Assembly: GCA_002099365.1 (NCBI GenBank)
Contig: MSED01000006.1
Span: forward strand, 1,550,001-1,614,000
Direction: 5' to 3'
Origin: Phialophora verrucosa
Lineage: Eukaryota > Ascomycota > Eurotiomycetes > Chaetothyriales > Herpotrichiellaceae
Length of the DNA: 64,000 nt
This document shows, piece after piece, positions 17,645 through 29,181 of the stretch; the first letter of the stretch is position 1, and every line of letters starts with the position of its first letter. The notes beneath the pieces are model-generated. The model saw only the letters and a program-made list of their open reading frames with translations, was not told the DNA's origin and did not search any database. Made by a program: the position numbers and the translations under genes.

Positions 17645-20600
17645 ATGCTCAACTTTACCATGGGCTCATCCACCAACATGGATGGCACACAACATGCCAA
17701 GGGTCAGCCATACAACATGCTCGATGGCATTCCGTCCTATGCCGGCCCAGAAACGCTCCAAAATGGAGATGACCTTTCACGCTTCTTCGATCCCGAGCAC
17801 TTCGAGTCTACCGCAATCGGCAAAGGCTTCTCTCAGCTGTCGCTCCCCAGATCCGACACTGGTGCAGGCCGGCAATCGCATACTCCAGACATACACCAGT
17901 ACAACGCTCCCCAGCAGAATTACTCTCAAAATCAATACTCGCAGCCATTCTACAACTCTCAGCAGATGAATCAGTCCACCTTTGATCCTAGATTCTACTC
18001 ACGACCCTCTCCCACACCTGTGAGCTTCGATGGGGCCTATCCATACCAATCCCACATGGGCTTCACGCCTCAACATTTCACCGCCCAGCAAATGAACATT
18101 CCGCAACGACAGACTCCTACCCCGACCCAAGGTTATCCGCCGAGACAGCAGCAGCCTTCCCAATTTGTCAATATCGCACAACGTCCTTCACCCTTGCCAC
18201 ATGTTCAGGTGCGTCCCTGAACCACTGCCTTTTGGAAGACCTTCACTAACTCCCACCCAGAACACTGATATGATGCGGTTCGGGTCCTTCCATGTGCAAG
18301 ATCAATCCCAACAGCAGTCGAACCATTTCGTAGATCCGTCCATGTTGACCATGAACCAGCCCACGAACACAAGTAGGGCTCTCGCCCCCCGTCAGATGAG
18401 TTTTACTGATAGTCGGCAGATCAAAACAGCAACAACATTTTTCAAACTCAACAGTCCTACACGCCGTCTTCTTACTTTGAGTCTGGTCCTACGCTGGATC
18501 CAAGGGCAACGCAAGGTATCCAATTTATGCCCTCTGCAAAATTATCTCAGTCGAGTAAGGAGGACCGCGCGGATTTCCGATCTTCGCTGACGAGAGCAGT
18601 GGCGATCGTACCCAAGCCTGAGCAGACAACGAAGCCTCCTACCCCCAAAGATCCGATTGCGCCAAAGAAGCCACGCGGTCGACCGCGGAAGGATGCTTCC
18701 GCCCTCCCTGGAGGTCAGGCTGCTGGGTCGGCGGTGTCTTCTGACGATGAGCTGGAGATCGAGGATGAGGAACCTCCAGAGACGATTCCAGCCCAACTTG
18801 CTGTATCCATGCCAACTGATGACCGTGGAAAGGCTCTCTACCGTGCTGTGCAAGCTGTCTGGAGCCCCCGCAACAAACCGGTCGATCCCGAGAAGGTTCG
18901 TGGAGGTATTGCCAACTATGGTGACACGATTCGAGGTTTGAGGGATGCCTGGAAGACCAAGAACGAAACCCTTAGAAAGGCCGAGCTTCCAAACTCGCCA
19001 ACGGCTGCGGATGCCCCCCACTTGAAGGAGGAAGTCGCGCGCTATCGACAACTCCTAGAAACGGTCATGCTGAGATCCTTGCAGTACAGCCATCCAGCCA
19101 TTCTCAAGAGGTATGTTGATCACTTGCTTTCTTGCATGTCCCTTTTTATCCCGCGCCTGGAAATATACATCGTGACGTGAACTCGAGCCGACCAGAGCCC
19201 CCGACAAAGGCAAAGATATGGATTCTCCTGTCCTGTGAGCACCTCCGTGTATCACTCCGGCTCCAAAATGCTACAAAGAGCCTGGTGCACACTATGTTGT
19301 TGCATAATCCATGTGTCCTATCCATAGCTCTACGTTGATAGATAGTCTACAAAGGCCTCTTTCCGTGATTCGCCAGGCATGCTGTGAGGCGATCATGGCA
19401 ACTTATATTCGAGACACCCTCCCATAACGTTTACTGATAATGTCGCTCAGACTAGGTGAAAATCAGTTCACAATGTCAGCGCTGTCCTCCTTCATCCTCG
19501 ACAGGATCAACGTTTCAGATTTCGACAGTCCTCTTACCCATGCAATCCTTAAGGTATGATAAATCTCCAACTTGGGTGCCGGGGCCCTGCTAATTCATGA
19601 TAATAGTTCGTTGTGAATTTCGAGACCCTTGACTCAGAAATGCTGGAAATGACGAAGCTGTCAAAGATGCTGCAGCGACTCACGAAGAAAGCGACAAGCG
19701 ACATCAAGACTCTGGCTCAAACCATCCTCGATAACGCTGCCGCTGCTTCGGCAAAGAAGGCCGCAGCTGGCAAATCCGAGAAACCAGCATCACCTCGCTC
19801 GGTTGGCAGTCCAGCAGATGGATCACGGAGGGAGGTTGTGACAGCTGGGACAAAGCGTGCCAGAGAAGGCGACGCTGCCACTCAGCCTGCCGCGAAGAAG
19901 GCTGTCAAAGTAATTCCCCAATCTTCGAAGCCCCTCGCTGTGCGACTGGAGGAGAAGAGAAAAGCCGAGGAGGCGGCGAAGCGTGCTAAAGCAGGAGAGA
20001 AGACCGCAGCGGTTGCATCAACAGCGGCCGCCAGCACTTCGGCTGCCAATCCAGCCGCAAAATCCAAAGTTGCCGTCACTGCTCCTCCGAAGGCTTCTAT
20101 CTTTGCAGCTCTAAGCTCCGTTCCCAAGAAGCCAGGCACGTCAAATGCTGAACGGGCCGCGGCAGCTGCGAAGGAAAAGACCAATCCAGTCGCTGCTACT
20201 TCTATGCCCTCGCGGCCGATCAAAAAGGAATCGCCTCCACGCAATGTTGGCCCCACGCCGGTCGCAAAAAGCACAAACTCGTCGTCCTTCTTAGGCGTTT
20301 TGCTTGACATGGAGAAGAAGCCGGACAAGGAGGTGAAGAAGGAAACGGAGATTCCGAACGAGACAGAAGAACAGAAGATGAAGCGGCTGCGTAAGGAGGC
20401 TCGACGGAAGTTGAGAGTGTCGTGGAAAGCGGATGACAAGCTCGTGGAGACTCGTTTCTTCACTCATGATCCAGACGAAGAGCTTGATAAAGGTGACCGC
20501 CTCAAGGCTAATGCCGGTGGCGGCCGTGAAGGTGAAGCGCTTAAGCATCACAAAGACATGGACGATCTCGACGACGAAGAGGATGAGGACTCCTTTGAGG

Positions 20601-21508
20601 AATTTGAGCCGTATACCCCGCCGGCGGAAGTGGACTTCACGTATCTTGAAGACCCTTCGCTTGGCGACGATTCACCGCACAAGACTAATTCTCCCAAATT
20701 TGGAGGATCTCTGAAGCCCGAAAGTCGGAGCGCAGAAGCTCAAGACAAATACGAACAAGACACACTCATGGCCATCTACACGTCCAAGGCCGATCGCCCG
20801 TCAACACCCAAGGAGCCCACGGAAGACGACGATTTCGAACCTGCTGAACCCGAAATTCCTTTTGGCGAGCCGACCGAGCTGACTCGTGAGCGCGAGAAAG
20901 CGTACCGGGCACGGCAAGTCCGGACAGTCCCTCAACCATCGATCGACCTGAACGTGCTCGCTCAAGCCATGGCAGCGCAGCAGCGACCGCAGCAACAACC
21001 CGCAGGCCTTACGCCGGAACTTCAGCGTGCTCTGGGCATGTTCGCTCAACCAACCCCGCCTCCTGCAGTGCCTCAAGCGGCGCCTGCTCAGGGTGTGAAC
21101 CTCCAGGCGATTCTCCAATCGGTTCTTGGCCAGCAAATGCAAGGTCAAAACCAACAACCTCTCTATCCTGCCGCCACCGAAACCGCTCCATATACGCAAA
21201 ATAATCTCAGTGCACTCCTAGCCTCGATGCAACAACCTATCCAGGCTGCTTCGACAGCAAATGCACTACCCCTCGGAATGGGTGGCAATCCCAGCCCCTT
21301 CCCCAGCGTTTTCGAGGACGCATCGCGTAAACATGCCCGAAATGAGTCCGACGGCGATGATGATCATGGCAGAAAAGGCGGCAACAAGAAGAAAAAGGGC
21401 GAATCGAAGCCATACAACTACAAGACTCAAACCTGCACGTTTTGGCAGCAGGGCAAGTGCCTCAAGGGCGATTCATGCACCTATCGCCACGGCGAGGATG
21501 ACGAGTAG
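17645..21508 (+). CDS. PNUTS/Ppn1-like PP1 regulator with CCCH zinc finger
   Basis: Five exons, 17645-18208, 18261-18372, 18420-19110, 19451-19553 and 19607-21508, give 1123 residues. PNUTS (fission yeast Ppn1) tethers PP1 to RNA polymerase II termination machinery. Seen: a Gln/Pro/Tyr-rich N-terminus; an AT-hook-like PKKPRGRPRKD near 345; a helical region about 380-515 resembling a TFIIS N-terminal bundle (GENQFTMSALSSFILDRI, then FETLDSEMLEMTKLSKMLQR); a Lys/Ala-rich segment with KPLAVRLEEKRKAEE; RVSW at 760-763 within KLRVSWKADDKLVETRFF, matching the RVxF PP1-docking site of PNUTS in position and flank; and a C-terminal CCCH finger (C-x7-C-x5-C-x3-H) ending at HGEDDE. The 340-nt fourth-position intron is long for this genome. 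The call rests on architecture, not on alignment. Confidence 0.8.
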
Positions 21509-22071
21509 TTTGGTTCCAACCGCAGCCTCTTCACCATTGCGAGTTTTACAGCACTTTTACAGCACTTTCATCTGTACAATACTACGCATCACGGCGTCAT
21601 GATTTCTCGGTTATCGAGTCCGGCAATAGACTCGACATGGTCTCGCGCATTTGTTTCAAAAAGCAATCCTCAATCTCGATTTCGACTCTTGGAAGAGCAG
21701 GCATGCAAGTCTTAGGTGTGAATGACAGCATGGGCACGGTGTTAAAAGAGGAACATTCCACTTGTCTTGTATTTCACGTGGGCTGGCAATTAGAAGCTCT
21801 CACGATTAGCATAGTGAACGTGGGCGTTGGCGTGAGCATGGACCAGTGTTCACTTTGGGCAACAGCTCATGATCGGTCCGACATAACAAACCACTGGAGT
21901 TTCCCATGCAATTAACTGATCGAATTGAAGGGAAGTCATTTGACTGCAGCCAAGTCTCTACCCTTTCTAACCTCGACTTGAAACGACGTGACTTGGCGTT
22001 GAGAGTAGAGTATCTTTAATTACCCTCTGGTGAAGTTCCATTGTCTCTCCCTCCTTCAATCAGCAACCGCC
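21509..22071. other. Intergenic, no gene seen
   Basis: 563 bp between two plus-strand genes, with no recognisable coding or structural element beyond one TTTCACGTGG near 21773-21782. Confidence 0.5.
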
Positions 22072-23333
22072 ATGTCACCCTCCGCTTCCTCCTCGCCATC
22101 CCCGTCATCTCCGACCCATCTCATCATAGTCTGCTGCCACGCCATCTACCTCGGCGGTGAGGGTGGTTGCGCCAACGAAGCAAACTGGCTGATCGAGCCA
22201 TTCCAGGCCGGCGAGACGGAGACGTACATCTGCCACGTAGAGGCTGGAGTCGCCGAGTTGGCGAGAGATCTGGATAACGCCATTCTCGTGTTTAGTGGGG
22301 GAGCGACCAAGAGAGACAGGACGGCCCGGAGTGAAGGCGAGGGATACTTGGTGAGTGCTGTGCCGCATGCCGCATTTCGGTAACTCCACTCCCCAGAGAA
22401 TGCCCCGTCTTGGCTGGACCTCGCATGTGCGTCGTGATCAAGGACGGACTCGTACGCGCAGACGTCGCGTCGAGGCAGAGAAGAAACGAAAAAATGCCGA
22501 AACTGCTGCCATTGGGAAAGCATGTTCGTGCAAGGCTTTTCAAATTATAATTCGATGGGCAAAGATGCAGCACCGATTGTGTTACGCACCTAATGACCTA
22601 CCTACCTACCTACCTCCCTGGCTGACCGATTGACTGACCGGCTGCGTCTACTTTGATCAAGGCTGTCGCGCTCGAAAGAGACCTCTTCAATCTGGATGCA
22701 GCCGCGTCACCGTCACCGTCACCGTCACCGTCAACGCTCCAGCCTCGCCTCTTCGTCGACCGCTACGCCACGGACTCGTACCAAAACGTGCTCCTCCCGC
22801 TGATTCAATTCCCGCTGTTTGCGCAAGAGCTCCAGGCCCGACTGCGCGGCGATACAGTCACAGTCACAGCTCCAGACTCACAGGCACGTATGCAAGTAAC
22901 GGCCGAAGCTCCAGCTGCACCTGTAGGTACCGCTCCAGCCGTGGGCTCGAACCCCACCTGGCCGACCAAAGTGACCATCATCTCCCACGGCTTCAAACGC
23001 CGGCGTTTTCTGGACTTACACATCCCCGCGGTGCGCTTCCCGCTGTCTCGCGTCACGTACATTGGGATCGATCCGCCCTTTGAGCCAGCTCGGATGACGC
23101 AGATAGAGGAGGGAGAGCGGCTGAGAGGGTATGGCGCGTGGGAGCGGGATCCGTACGGCATGGGAGAATTGCTGAGAGGGAAGAGGGAGAAGAGAGGATG
23201 GGATGAGGACACGTTCCGCGCGGAGGTCCTCGACAGATTCACCGGCGAGGCGAGGGGCCTTCTGGAGCGTGTGTTGGCGTTCGAGGGCCGAGAAGACGAC
23301 GACGGAAGGGCGCCCTGGGAGGGGGAGGAGTGA
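22072..23333 (+). CDS. DUF218-like protein
   Basis: Two exons, 22072-22350 and 22662-23333, give 316 residues. The frame upstream begins with GTG, so the ATG at 22072 is used. The N-terminal part LIIVCCHAIYLGGEGG, then NEANWLIEPFQAGE, AILVFSGGATK and a Glu-containing SEGEGYL, and the C-terminal KVTIISHGFKRRRFLDLH with RFPLSRVTYIGIDPP follow the DUF218 (YdcF/SanA-like) pattern of fungal and bacterial proteins. Biochemistry in fungi is unknown. The intron of 311 nt is long; it includes a CTAC microsatellite and a candidate branch site CTGACCG before the acceptor at 22661. A small extra exon inside it cannot be excluded. Ser-Pro repeats at the start of exon 2 are encoded by a TCACCG repeat. Confidence 0.75.
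22597..22615. repeat. CTAC tetranucleotide repeat in intron
   Basis: A short (ACCT)n tract of about five units inside the long intron of the DUF218-like gene. Confidence 0.8.
22707..22736. repeat. TCACCG hexanucleotide repeat (coding)
   Basis: Five near-perfect TCACCG units encode a Ser-Pro repeat at the start of the second exon of the DUF218-like gene. Length variation here would not break the frame. Confidence 0.85.
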
Positions 23334-23703
23334 AATGCTTTGGAGGTTAATTCCATGTACCTACAATGGACAAATGAAGGTATGGCTGGAGTGTCGGCGG
23401 CAGTTTAGAGTAGAAGGCCGATTGATGGTTGACCCTTCATGGTCAACGTGGCGATTCATGCGCGGTAGAGGCGATGTCTTTCTAGACACTCCAGCTCAAT
23501 ATACAGTATGCAGCATAGACCGTTAATGTGAGGTTGTGTATCGGAACGTCCAGGGCGTGGGCACACTCTTGCCCAAGGCACCGCATCGCATTGCATTTCA
23601 AGCTCTCTCTGTCTATCTCATCTGCCTACTCCGTCTCATCTGCCTACTCCGTAAGCACCTCCCAGCACCGAGTCCACCACCCAGCCCACCACCTCGACGA
23701 CCT
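23334..23703. other. Convergent intergenic region
   Basis: 370 bp between the stop codons of the DUF218-like gene and the orphan on the minus strand. A short direct repeat around CTACTCCGTCTCATCTGCC occurs near 23625-23655. No gene is seen. Confidence 0.5.
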
Positions 23704-25239
23704 CTACCACCCGCCCCACACATCCAAACTCTCAACAACCTCGGCGCTCCCGAACCTCAACCGGCCCCTCAACTCCTCCGCCCGCTTATACCACGCGAGG
23801 TCTCCGCCATCGACGATCACCACACCAGCCCTCGATGTGCTTGAGACGGGCACCACGCGCAAGGGAGCCACCACTGGCGCGAGCACCGGGGGCAGCCGAA
23901 CAACGCAACGGCCAACGAGGGGGCTGGGTGGCGACGGTGGTGGTGGTGGCGACGTCATTGACGCCGGCGCGCAAAGGGGTGTTGGAGGTGGTGTTGGGTC
24001 TGGGAGAGAAGAATCCCGCTCTACCTCTCCGAACACCAACGGCCGGGAACTCGGCGCTGGTGCGCTCTCTCCTCTCCTCCTGTCTCCCGGCCCAGACTGT
24101 GATCTTGCTCTTACAGTGTCGAGGTCGCGGACAGGTTCTGTGTTGTGGGTGTATTGCAGCGCGTGCTCGATTTCGACGGAATTGGCGGCTCCAGAGAGTG
24201 TTTGTTCAAGCAACCAGTTGTAAACGCCGGGGGACATCACGAACCGCGCTGAGCTCGTCACAGCACCTGCAGCTCCTCGTATGGTGTTCAATGCGTTTGA
24301 GCGGGCGATCCATTGGCCGTTCTCCGTACTGAAGAAAGGATCTGCGTTGGACATGTAGTTCTCGACCTGTCTAGCAACATCTCTGGACGCGGCCTTGAGG
24401 TGGGAAGTGAACACGTTGTAAGGTGTATTCGGGTACACTGGCAGTTGGACTCGCATGTGGGAGGGTTCGTCAATCAAGAAGAAAGGTAAAGGTCTTGAGG
24501 GTAATGGCTGCTGCCATGGGGCTGGATGTGGGTGTGGCGAGATGTCGTGAGCTTGGCCTGGTATCGAAAACGAAATATTGTTTGAAGTACTTTCGGCCAT
24601 CCGCCGCGGGCCCAACGGGGGCGGTGGTAGTCCTCTTCTGATGGCTGAAATATTCCGGAAGTGTTGGAGAGTATGTTGGATTTCGACACTGGAACCGAAT
24701 TGCAAGGCGTGCGGTCCATCGAACAGTCTTCGGTAGGCACTGGCGTAGACAGCCTTCCACTCAGACCGGGCCACGAGCTCTTGACCTCCCGGTCCTCGTG
24801 TGACTGTGATGATACGCGAAAGGTACGGGCCGTCGTCCCAATTGAAATGTGTCGCTGAGAGCTGATCTCTTGTTCGATCATTGAGAAAATGTGCGTTGTT
24901 TTTGGTTTGAGCCGCAATGCCGGCCGAGGCTTCGTGGAGGATCCCTATGAAGCGCGCAAAAACGGTGCGTCGGTTGACGTTCAAGAGGATACGCGTATCT
25001 GTAGGCTCATCGATGAAGAAGAAGGGTAAGGGCGGTCGTGGCATCTGAAGGACAACTTCCGTCGGGTAGTTTGAGGTCAGAATACGAGCCATGAGTTGGT
25101 CTAGCGCAGTCTTCGGGTCTCTGAGATTTTGGAATCGTTGGAGATAACTGGTCTGGTACTTGTCGAGAAGGGTGTCCCTGAGAGGATGTTGAAGTTGTAG
25201 GAAGAAGTCCATCCTCTCCGCTGGCTTTAACGGAGCCAT
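23704..25239 (-). CDS. Orphan protein with internal tandem domain
   Basis: Single-exon frame of 511 residues starting at the ATG at 25239. I do not recognise the family. Two segments are clearly related: about 71-200 begins LPFFFIDEPTDTRILLNV and about 251-360 begins LPFFLIDEPSHMRVQLPV. Both continue with a helical segment (FIGILHEASAGIAAQTKNN / FTSHLKAASRDVARQVENY) and both end with SSVEIQHTLQH / NSVEIEHALQY. This indicates an ancient duplication of a ~115-residue domain. Residues 1-70 are helical, and the C-terminal ~140 are Pro/Ser/Arg-rich. No signal peptide or membrane segment is visible. An extra 5' exon in the region 25260-25370 is possible but not supported. Function unknown. Confidence 0.65.
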   Translation of the reverse strand: MAPLKPAERMDFFLQLQHPLRDTLLDKYQTSYLQRFQNLRDPKTALDQLMARILTSNYPTEVVLQMPRPPLPFFFIDEPTDTRILLNVNRRTVFARFIGILHEASAGIAAQTKNNAHFLNDRTRDQLSATHFNWDDGPYLSRIITVTRGPGGQELVARSEWKAVYASAYRRLFDGPHALQFGSSVEIQHTLQHFRNISAIRRGLPPPPLGPRRMAESTSNNISFSIPGQAHDISPHPHPAPWQQPLPSRPLPFFLIDEPSHMRVQLPVYPNTPYNVFTSHLKAASRDVARQVENYMSNADPFFSTENGQWIARSNALNTIRGAAGAVTSSARFVMSPGVYNWLLEQTLSGAANSVEIEHALQYTHNTEPVRDLDTVRARSQSGPGDRRRGESAPAPSSRPLVFGEVERDSSLPDPTPPPTPLCAPASMTSPPPPPSPPSPLVGRCVVRLPPVLAPVVAPLRVVPVSSTSRAGVVIVDGGDLAWYKRAEELRGRLRFGSAEVVESLDVWGGW

Positions 25240-26629
25240 TTCTTTGCTTGGTCCTGAATCACAAGAATGAAAAGTGAGACAGAAACTTGTGGATCAGCCT
25301 CATCGAACAATGCCAGGTGACAAGTTTGAAAGGAGTCCGGCAGCAAAGAGGAAGCCATCGTCGTCAAGGACACCGCTGTGGGTAAACTTCGGAATGGTGT
25401 GAAGTTTCGTGCTTTGTTGATGATATATATCTGCGGTGTCTCAGCCTGTTTCCTGTTCCAAAGCCCATTGTGGGAGGATCTTCTTTTCTGCACAACGTCT
25501 CAACAGGGATAAAGGTCATCAATTGACAGTATTAACAAAGGCCCATGGGTTCTGCGCTGGTAAGACGGCAAGTTAACAATGGCAGGGGCGTGTTTGTCGT
25601 GCCGTCGTTCCTGTTACCTACCGTTTGTCTCTGATTCTCATGCTGGCGATTGTCAATATGAAACTGTCTGAAACAGTGGTGGAAATCCAAAGACCTCCCA
25701 GTTTATGCAAACCACCGGCAACCTCAGTGGTGTTAGACAGACAGACACACGCAATTTGTGAACCAAGGTAAGAAACACCGCATCCATCGAGGTGATCACA
25801 ATGTGAGCGACAATGGTGTCTATTGAAGCACCAACTGCTCGAAACCTTCCCAAGAAAGGCTGAGTTGGGTGAAGAGGAATGTCTGGTCAGCATGATCACG
25901 CAAGAGGGAGCATTAGATACGGGCGTTCCTGATCGGAGCGTGCTGGAGTCCTAGATTGGAAGGGTACGTCCTGGGCCTCGTTCATATCGGGCAAACAACG
26001 GGATCGGAGAGGATGAAAACAAAGATTTTCTCCACCCCCAATATGAATCCCAGCCAGAGTTATCTGAGCAGTCGGAGGTGAGTCAAAGTGCTCATGCTCT
26101 ATGTCCTCCCCATTGTTGTTCTCATCGTTGATCCCTCTAGCCAAGGACGGGTTAGGTCGATGCTGGTAGTCCCTGGAGCAGACTCAAAGACGAATACGGT
26201 TCGGTGCCGATTCTTTCAATGCCCCTCTTGCTCCTTATTCCGGTGGAAGCTGCACGAGAGCATACACCTTCGTACGATGTTTGTGAGTCCGGCGATCTCG
26301 GAGGGCGTACACAGATATGGCACGTAACAGAACTCCACCTCATCTCTGGCTGCAAAACCCAGAGTCGGGGTGATTAGTCGTCAGTGAGGCTCGAGTGAAG
26401 TGATTGGAATGGCGAGGCTGAGCATTCGGCGGGCCTTCCCGAATTCGCTCAAAGCCACTAAACCCGATTCAATGCTGCAACGGTTAGCATCGCCTTCAAG
26501 AGGCGCTTCCAGCGACCAACAATTTCTCAGCACTTTCGCCTTCCAGCTTCTATACGGCGCCTGTACTGTTTCTGCGACTTCTGGTCGCTTTCCTTTCATT
26601 GTTGAGCAGTACCTCAGTGACACTTGACA
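25240..26629. other. Divergent intergenic region, no gene seen
   Basis: About 1.4 kb between the orphan gene and dihydrolipoamide dehydrogenase. Short frames (for example minus 25227-25493 and minus 25618-25899) show no domain. It probably holds both promoters. Confidence 0.5.
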
Positions 26630-28288
26630 ATGCTCAAGACTCTCATCCCCCGGAGTGGCCGATCGTTGCTCTCAACGAAAGCTCCGCAGCTTGGCCCAGC
26701 GAACCTCCGAACCGTCCCCAGCTTCCAGATCGTCTCGCAGAACCAACAGAGGCGGAGAGGATATGCTTCAGAAGCATCAGAGTATGACGTTGTTTTCATA
26801 GGCGGCGGCGTCGCTGGCTATGTCGGCGCCATAAAAGCTGGCCAGGAAGGTCTAAAGGTGCGGTTGACTCTATCCGGGACTCAACGTGGATGGGACTGAC
26901 ACTATGTCGATAGACAGCATGTATCGAAAAGAGAGGAATGCTCGGTGGCACATGTCTGAACGTCGGTTGCATACCGTCGAAATCGCTACTTAACAACTCA
27001 CACCTCTACCACCAAATCCTGCACGACACGAAAAAGCGAGGCATCGATGTCGGCGAAGTCAAACTCAATCTCACGCAGATGATGAAGGCCAAAGATGAAT
27101 CAGTGAACGGCCTGACGAAAGGCGTGGAATTTCTACTCAAGAAACACAAGGTTGACTACATTAAGGGCACTGGTGCGTTTGTGGACGACCATACAATCGC
27201 GGTAAACCTTCTCGATGGCGGCGAGACCCAAGTCCGCGCGAAGAATATTGTCATTGCCACTGGTAGCGAGTCCACGCCCTTCCCGGGGCTGGAGATCGAC
27301 GAGAAGAAAGTTGTCACTAGCACGGGCGCACTTGCTCTCACAGAAGTGCCTAAGAAGCTCGTGGTCATTGGTGGCGGCATTATTGGCCTGGAAATGGTAA
27401 GAGATACCTCTTCTCAGGGGTATTAAGCTGTAACTGACAAGCTTATAGGCCTCAGTATGGTCCCGCCTCGGCGCCGAAGTTACCGTCGTCGAATTTCTAG
27501 GCCAAATCGGCGGACCCGGCATGGACGCGGACGTTGCCAAACAAGCCCAAAAGATCCTCACAAAGCAAGGCCTCAAGTTCAAGCTGAATACAAAAGTCAC
27601 CTCAGGCGACCCCAGCGGCTCCGGCGTCAAAATCGAGGTTGAAGCTGCAAAGGGTGGCAAGAACGAGTCGCTGGATGCCGATGTCGTACTCGTCGCCATT
27701 GGCCGTCGACCATACACCGCGGGTCTGGGCCTCGAGAACATCGGCATTGAAATGGACGAACGCAAACGCTTGGTCATCGATCAAGAATACCGCACCAAGA
27801 TCCCTCACATCCGCTGCATCGGCGACGTCACCTTCGGCCCCATGCTGGCACACAAGGCCGAGGAAGAGGCCGTCGCCGCGGTCGAGTACATCAAAAAGGG
27901 GTTCGGACACGTCAACTACGGCGCCATCCCCTCCGTCATGTACACGCATCCGGAAGTCGCATGGGTGGGTCAGAGCGAACAGGAACTGAAGGCCCAGAAG
28001 ATCAACTACAAGGTCGGCACCTTCCCCTTTACGGCCAACTCGCGGGCCAAGACCAACTTGGAGACGGACGGATTTGTTAAATTCCTGAGTGATGCCGAGA
28101 CGGATCGCATCTTGGGCGTGCATATCATTGGGGCAAATGCAGGGGAGATGATCGCCGAGGCAACGCTCGCCCTCGAGTACGGTGCTTCGAGTGAAGATGT
28201 GGCCAGGACGTGCCATGCCCATCCAACCTTGGCCGAGGCGTTCAAGGAGGCGGCCATGGCGACGTATAGCCAGCCTATTCACTTCTAA
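26630..28288 (+). CDS. Dihydrolipoamide dehydrogenase (E3), mitochondrial
   Basis: Three exons, 26630-26857, 26914-27396 and 27449-28288, give 516 residues. E3 reoxidises dihydrolipoamide in the pyruvate, 2-oxoglutarate and branched-chain dehydrogenase complexes and in the glycine cleavage system. A basic presequence of ~35 residues precedes the FAD site YDVVFIGGGVAGYVGAIKAG. The redox disulfide is in GGTCLNVGCIPSKSLLNNSH, the NAD site in VVIGGGIIGLEM, and the dimer-interface catalytic His in CHAHPTLAEAFKEAA. Intron lengths are 56 and 52 nt and all phases close. The ATG at 26630 is the first in frame (the frame opens at TTG 26624). Length matches fungal LPD1. Confidence 0.97.
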
Positions 28289-29181
28289 ACGTGCCCGGGC
28301 GCCCCCAGCCATGTGGAGGAGAAGTGACATGAAGAATCCATGCAGTGTACGCCATGCGTCGTTCCAGGGGGATAGTAGCCAGCAAGTCTTATTCAGCAAT
28401 CCGTAAGTTCCTCCCACCAGACAGCGAGAGGGATGTGGGGAAAAACCAAAATGTAAATTATGCGAGCTGGAGATTGGAGCAACTGATTACACATCGGCCC
28501 GACTTGTGAATCCTATACCACTTCCACAATGTAGTGTTCCCCTAACGGATATGCCCTTGTTCAAGAAATCAAATGGTGACAAGGCAGTGAGGAGGGAAAG
28601 GCCGGGCCAGTTTCTTGTTGCCATCTGTCTTCATTAAAGCTACCTAAAGCTACTTGCAGTAACTTCTTCCCCTTTCCGCAGATAGGATCATGCCGTGGTG
28701 TATCATACACATTAAGAGTGGTCGAGCCGTGAGGTTCGTCCGCATGCAACAAACATCCTCCACATATTTCATCTTCGTAGCGTGCCTTCCGTCAAAACAC
28801 ATGTGCGGGTGCGTACGCTTTCCATATTCGATGGTTGCGTATGTCGTCTTAGGGCATTTACCTGTTTCCACGAGCATTCCGGGCTCGTTTTATTTGGAAT
28901 ATTCTTCATAAGGATCGACTGAGAATATTTCCAAATCCAGCAGAGAAAACCTGATACGCCGGGTATTTATCTCGCAGATGACGCCAGTTCAGCTGAAGAC
29001 CGATTTCCTCGCAATGGGCAATGGAAGGGGGAGGTTAGTGGAGCGGCTAGGCTTTGAGGGATTCAACGTTCGTCCAAGGCTGACTTGAAGTGTATCTCTG
29101 AGCATGCGCGACTCAGACGAATGAGAACCGAGCTCGAGACCTTTCCTTGACCGATTTCGCAAAACCCTTGTGCTTGTTTTG
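28289..29181. other. Convergent intergenic region
   Basis: About 0.9 kb between the 3' ends of LPD1 and NCE102. Only short frames without features are present. Nothing is supported beyond 3' UTR and terminator sequence. Confidence 0.5.

Noticed and set aside
22905..22975. tRNA-like T-arm on the minus strand (GTGGGGTTCGAGCCCAC)
   Set aside because: The stem-loop is perfect, but no acceptor stem, anticodon arm or A box fits, and it lies inside a coding exon.
27602..28417. 271-codon antisense frame
   Set aside because: Shadow of dihydrolipoamide dehydrogenase.
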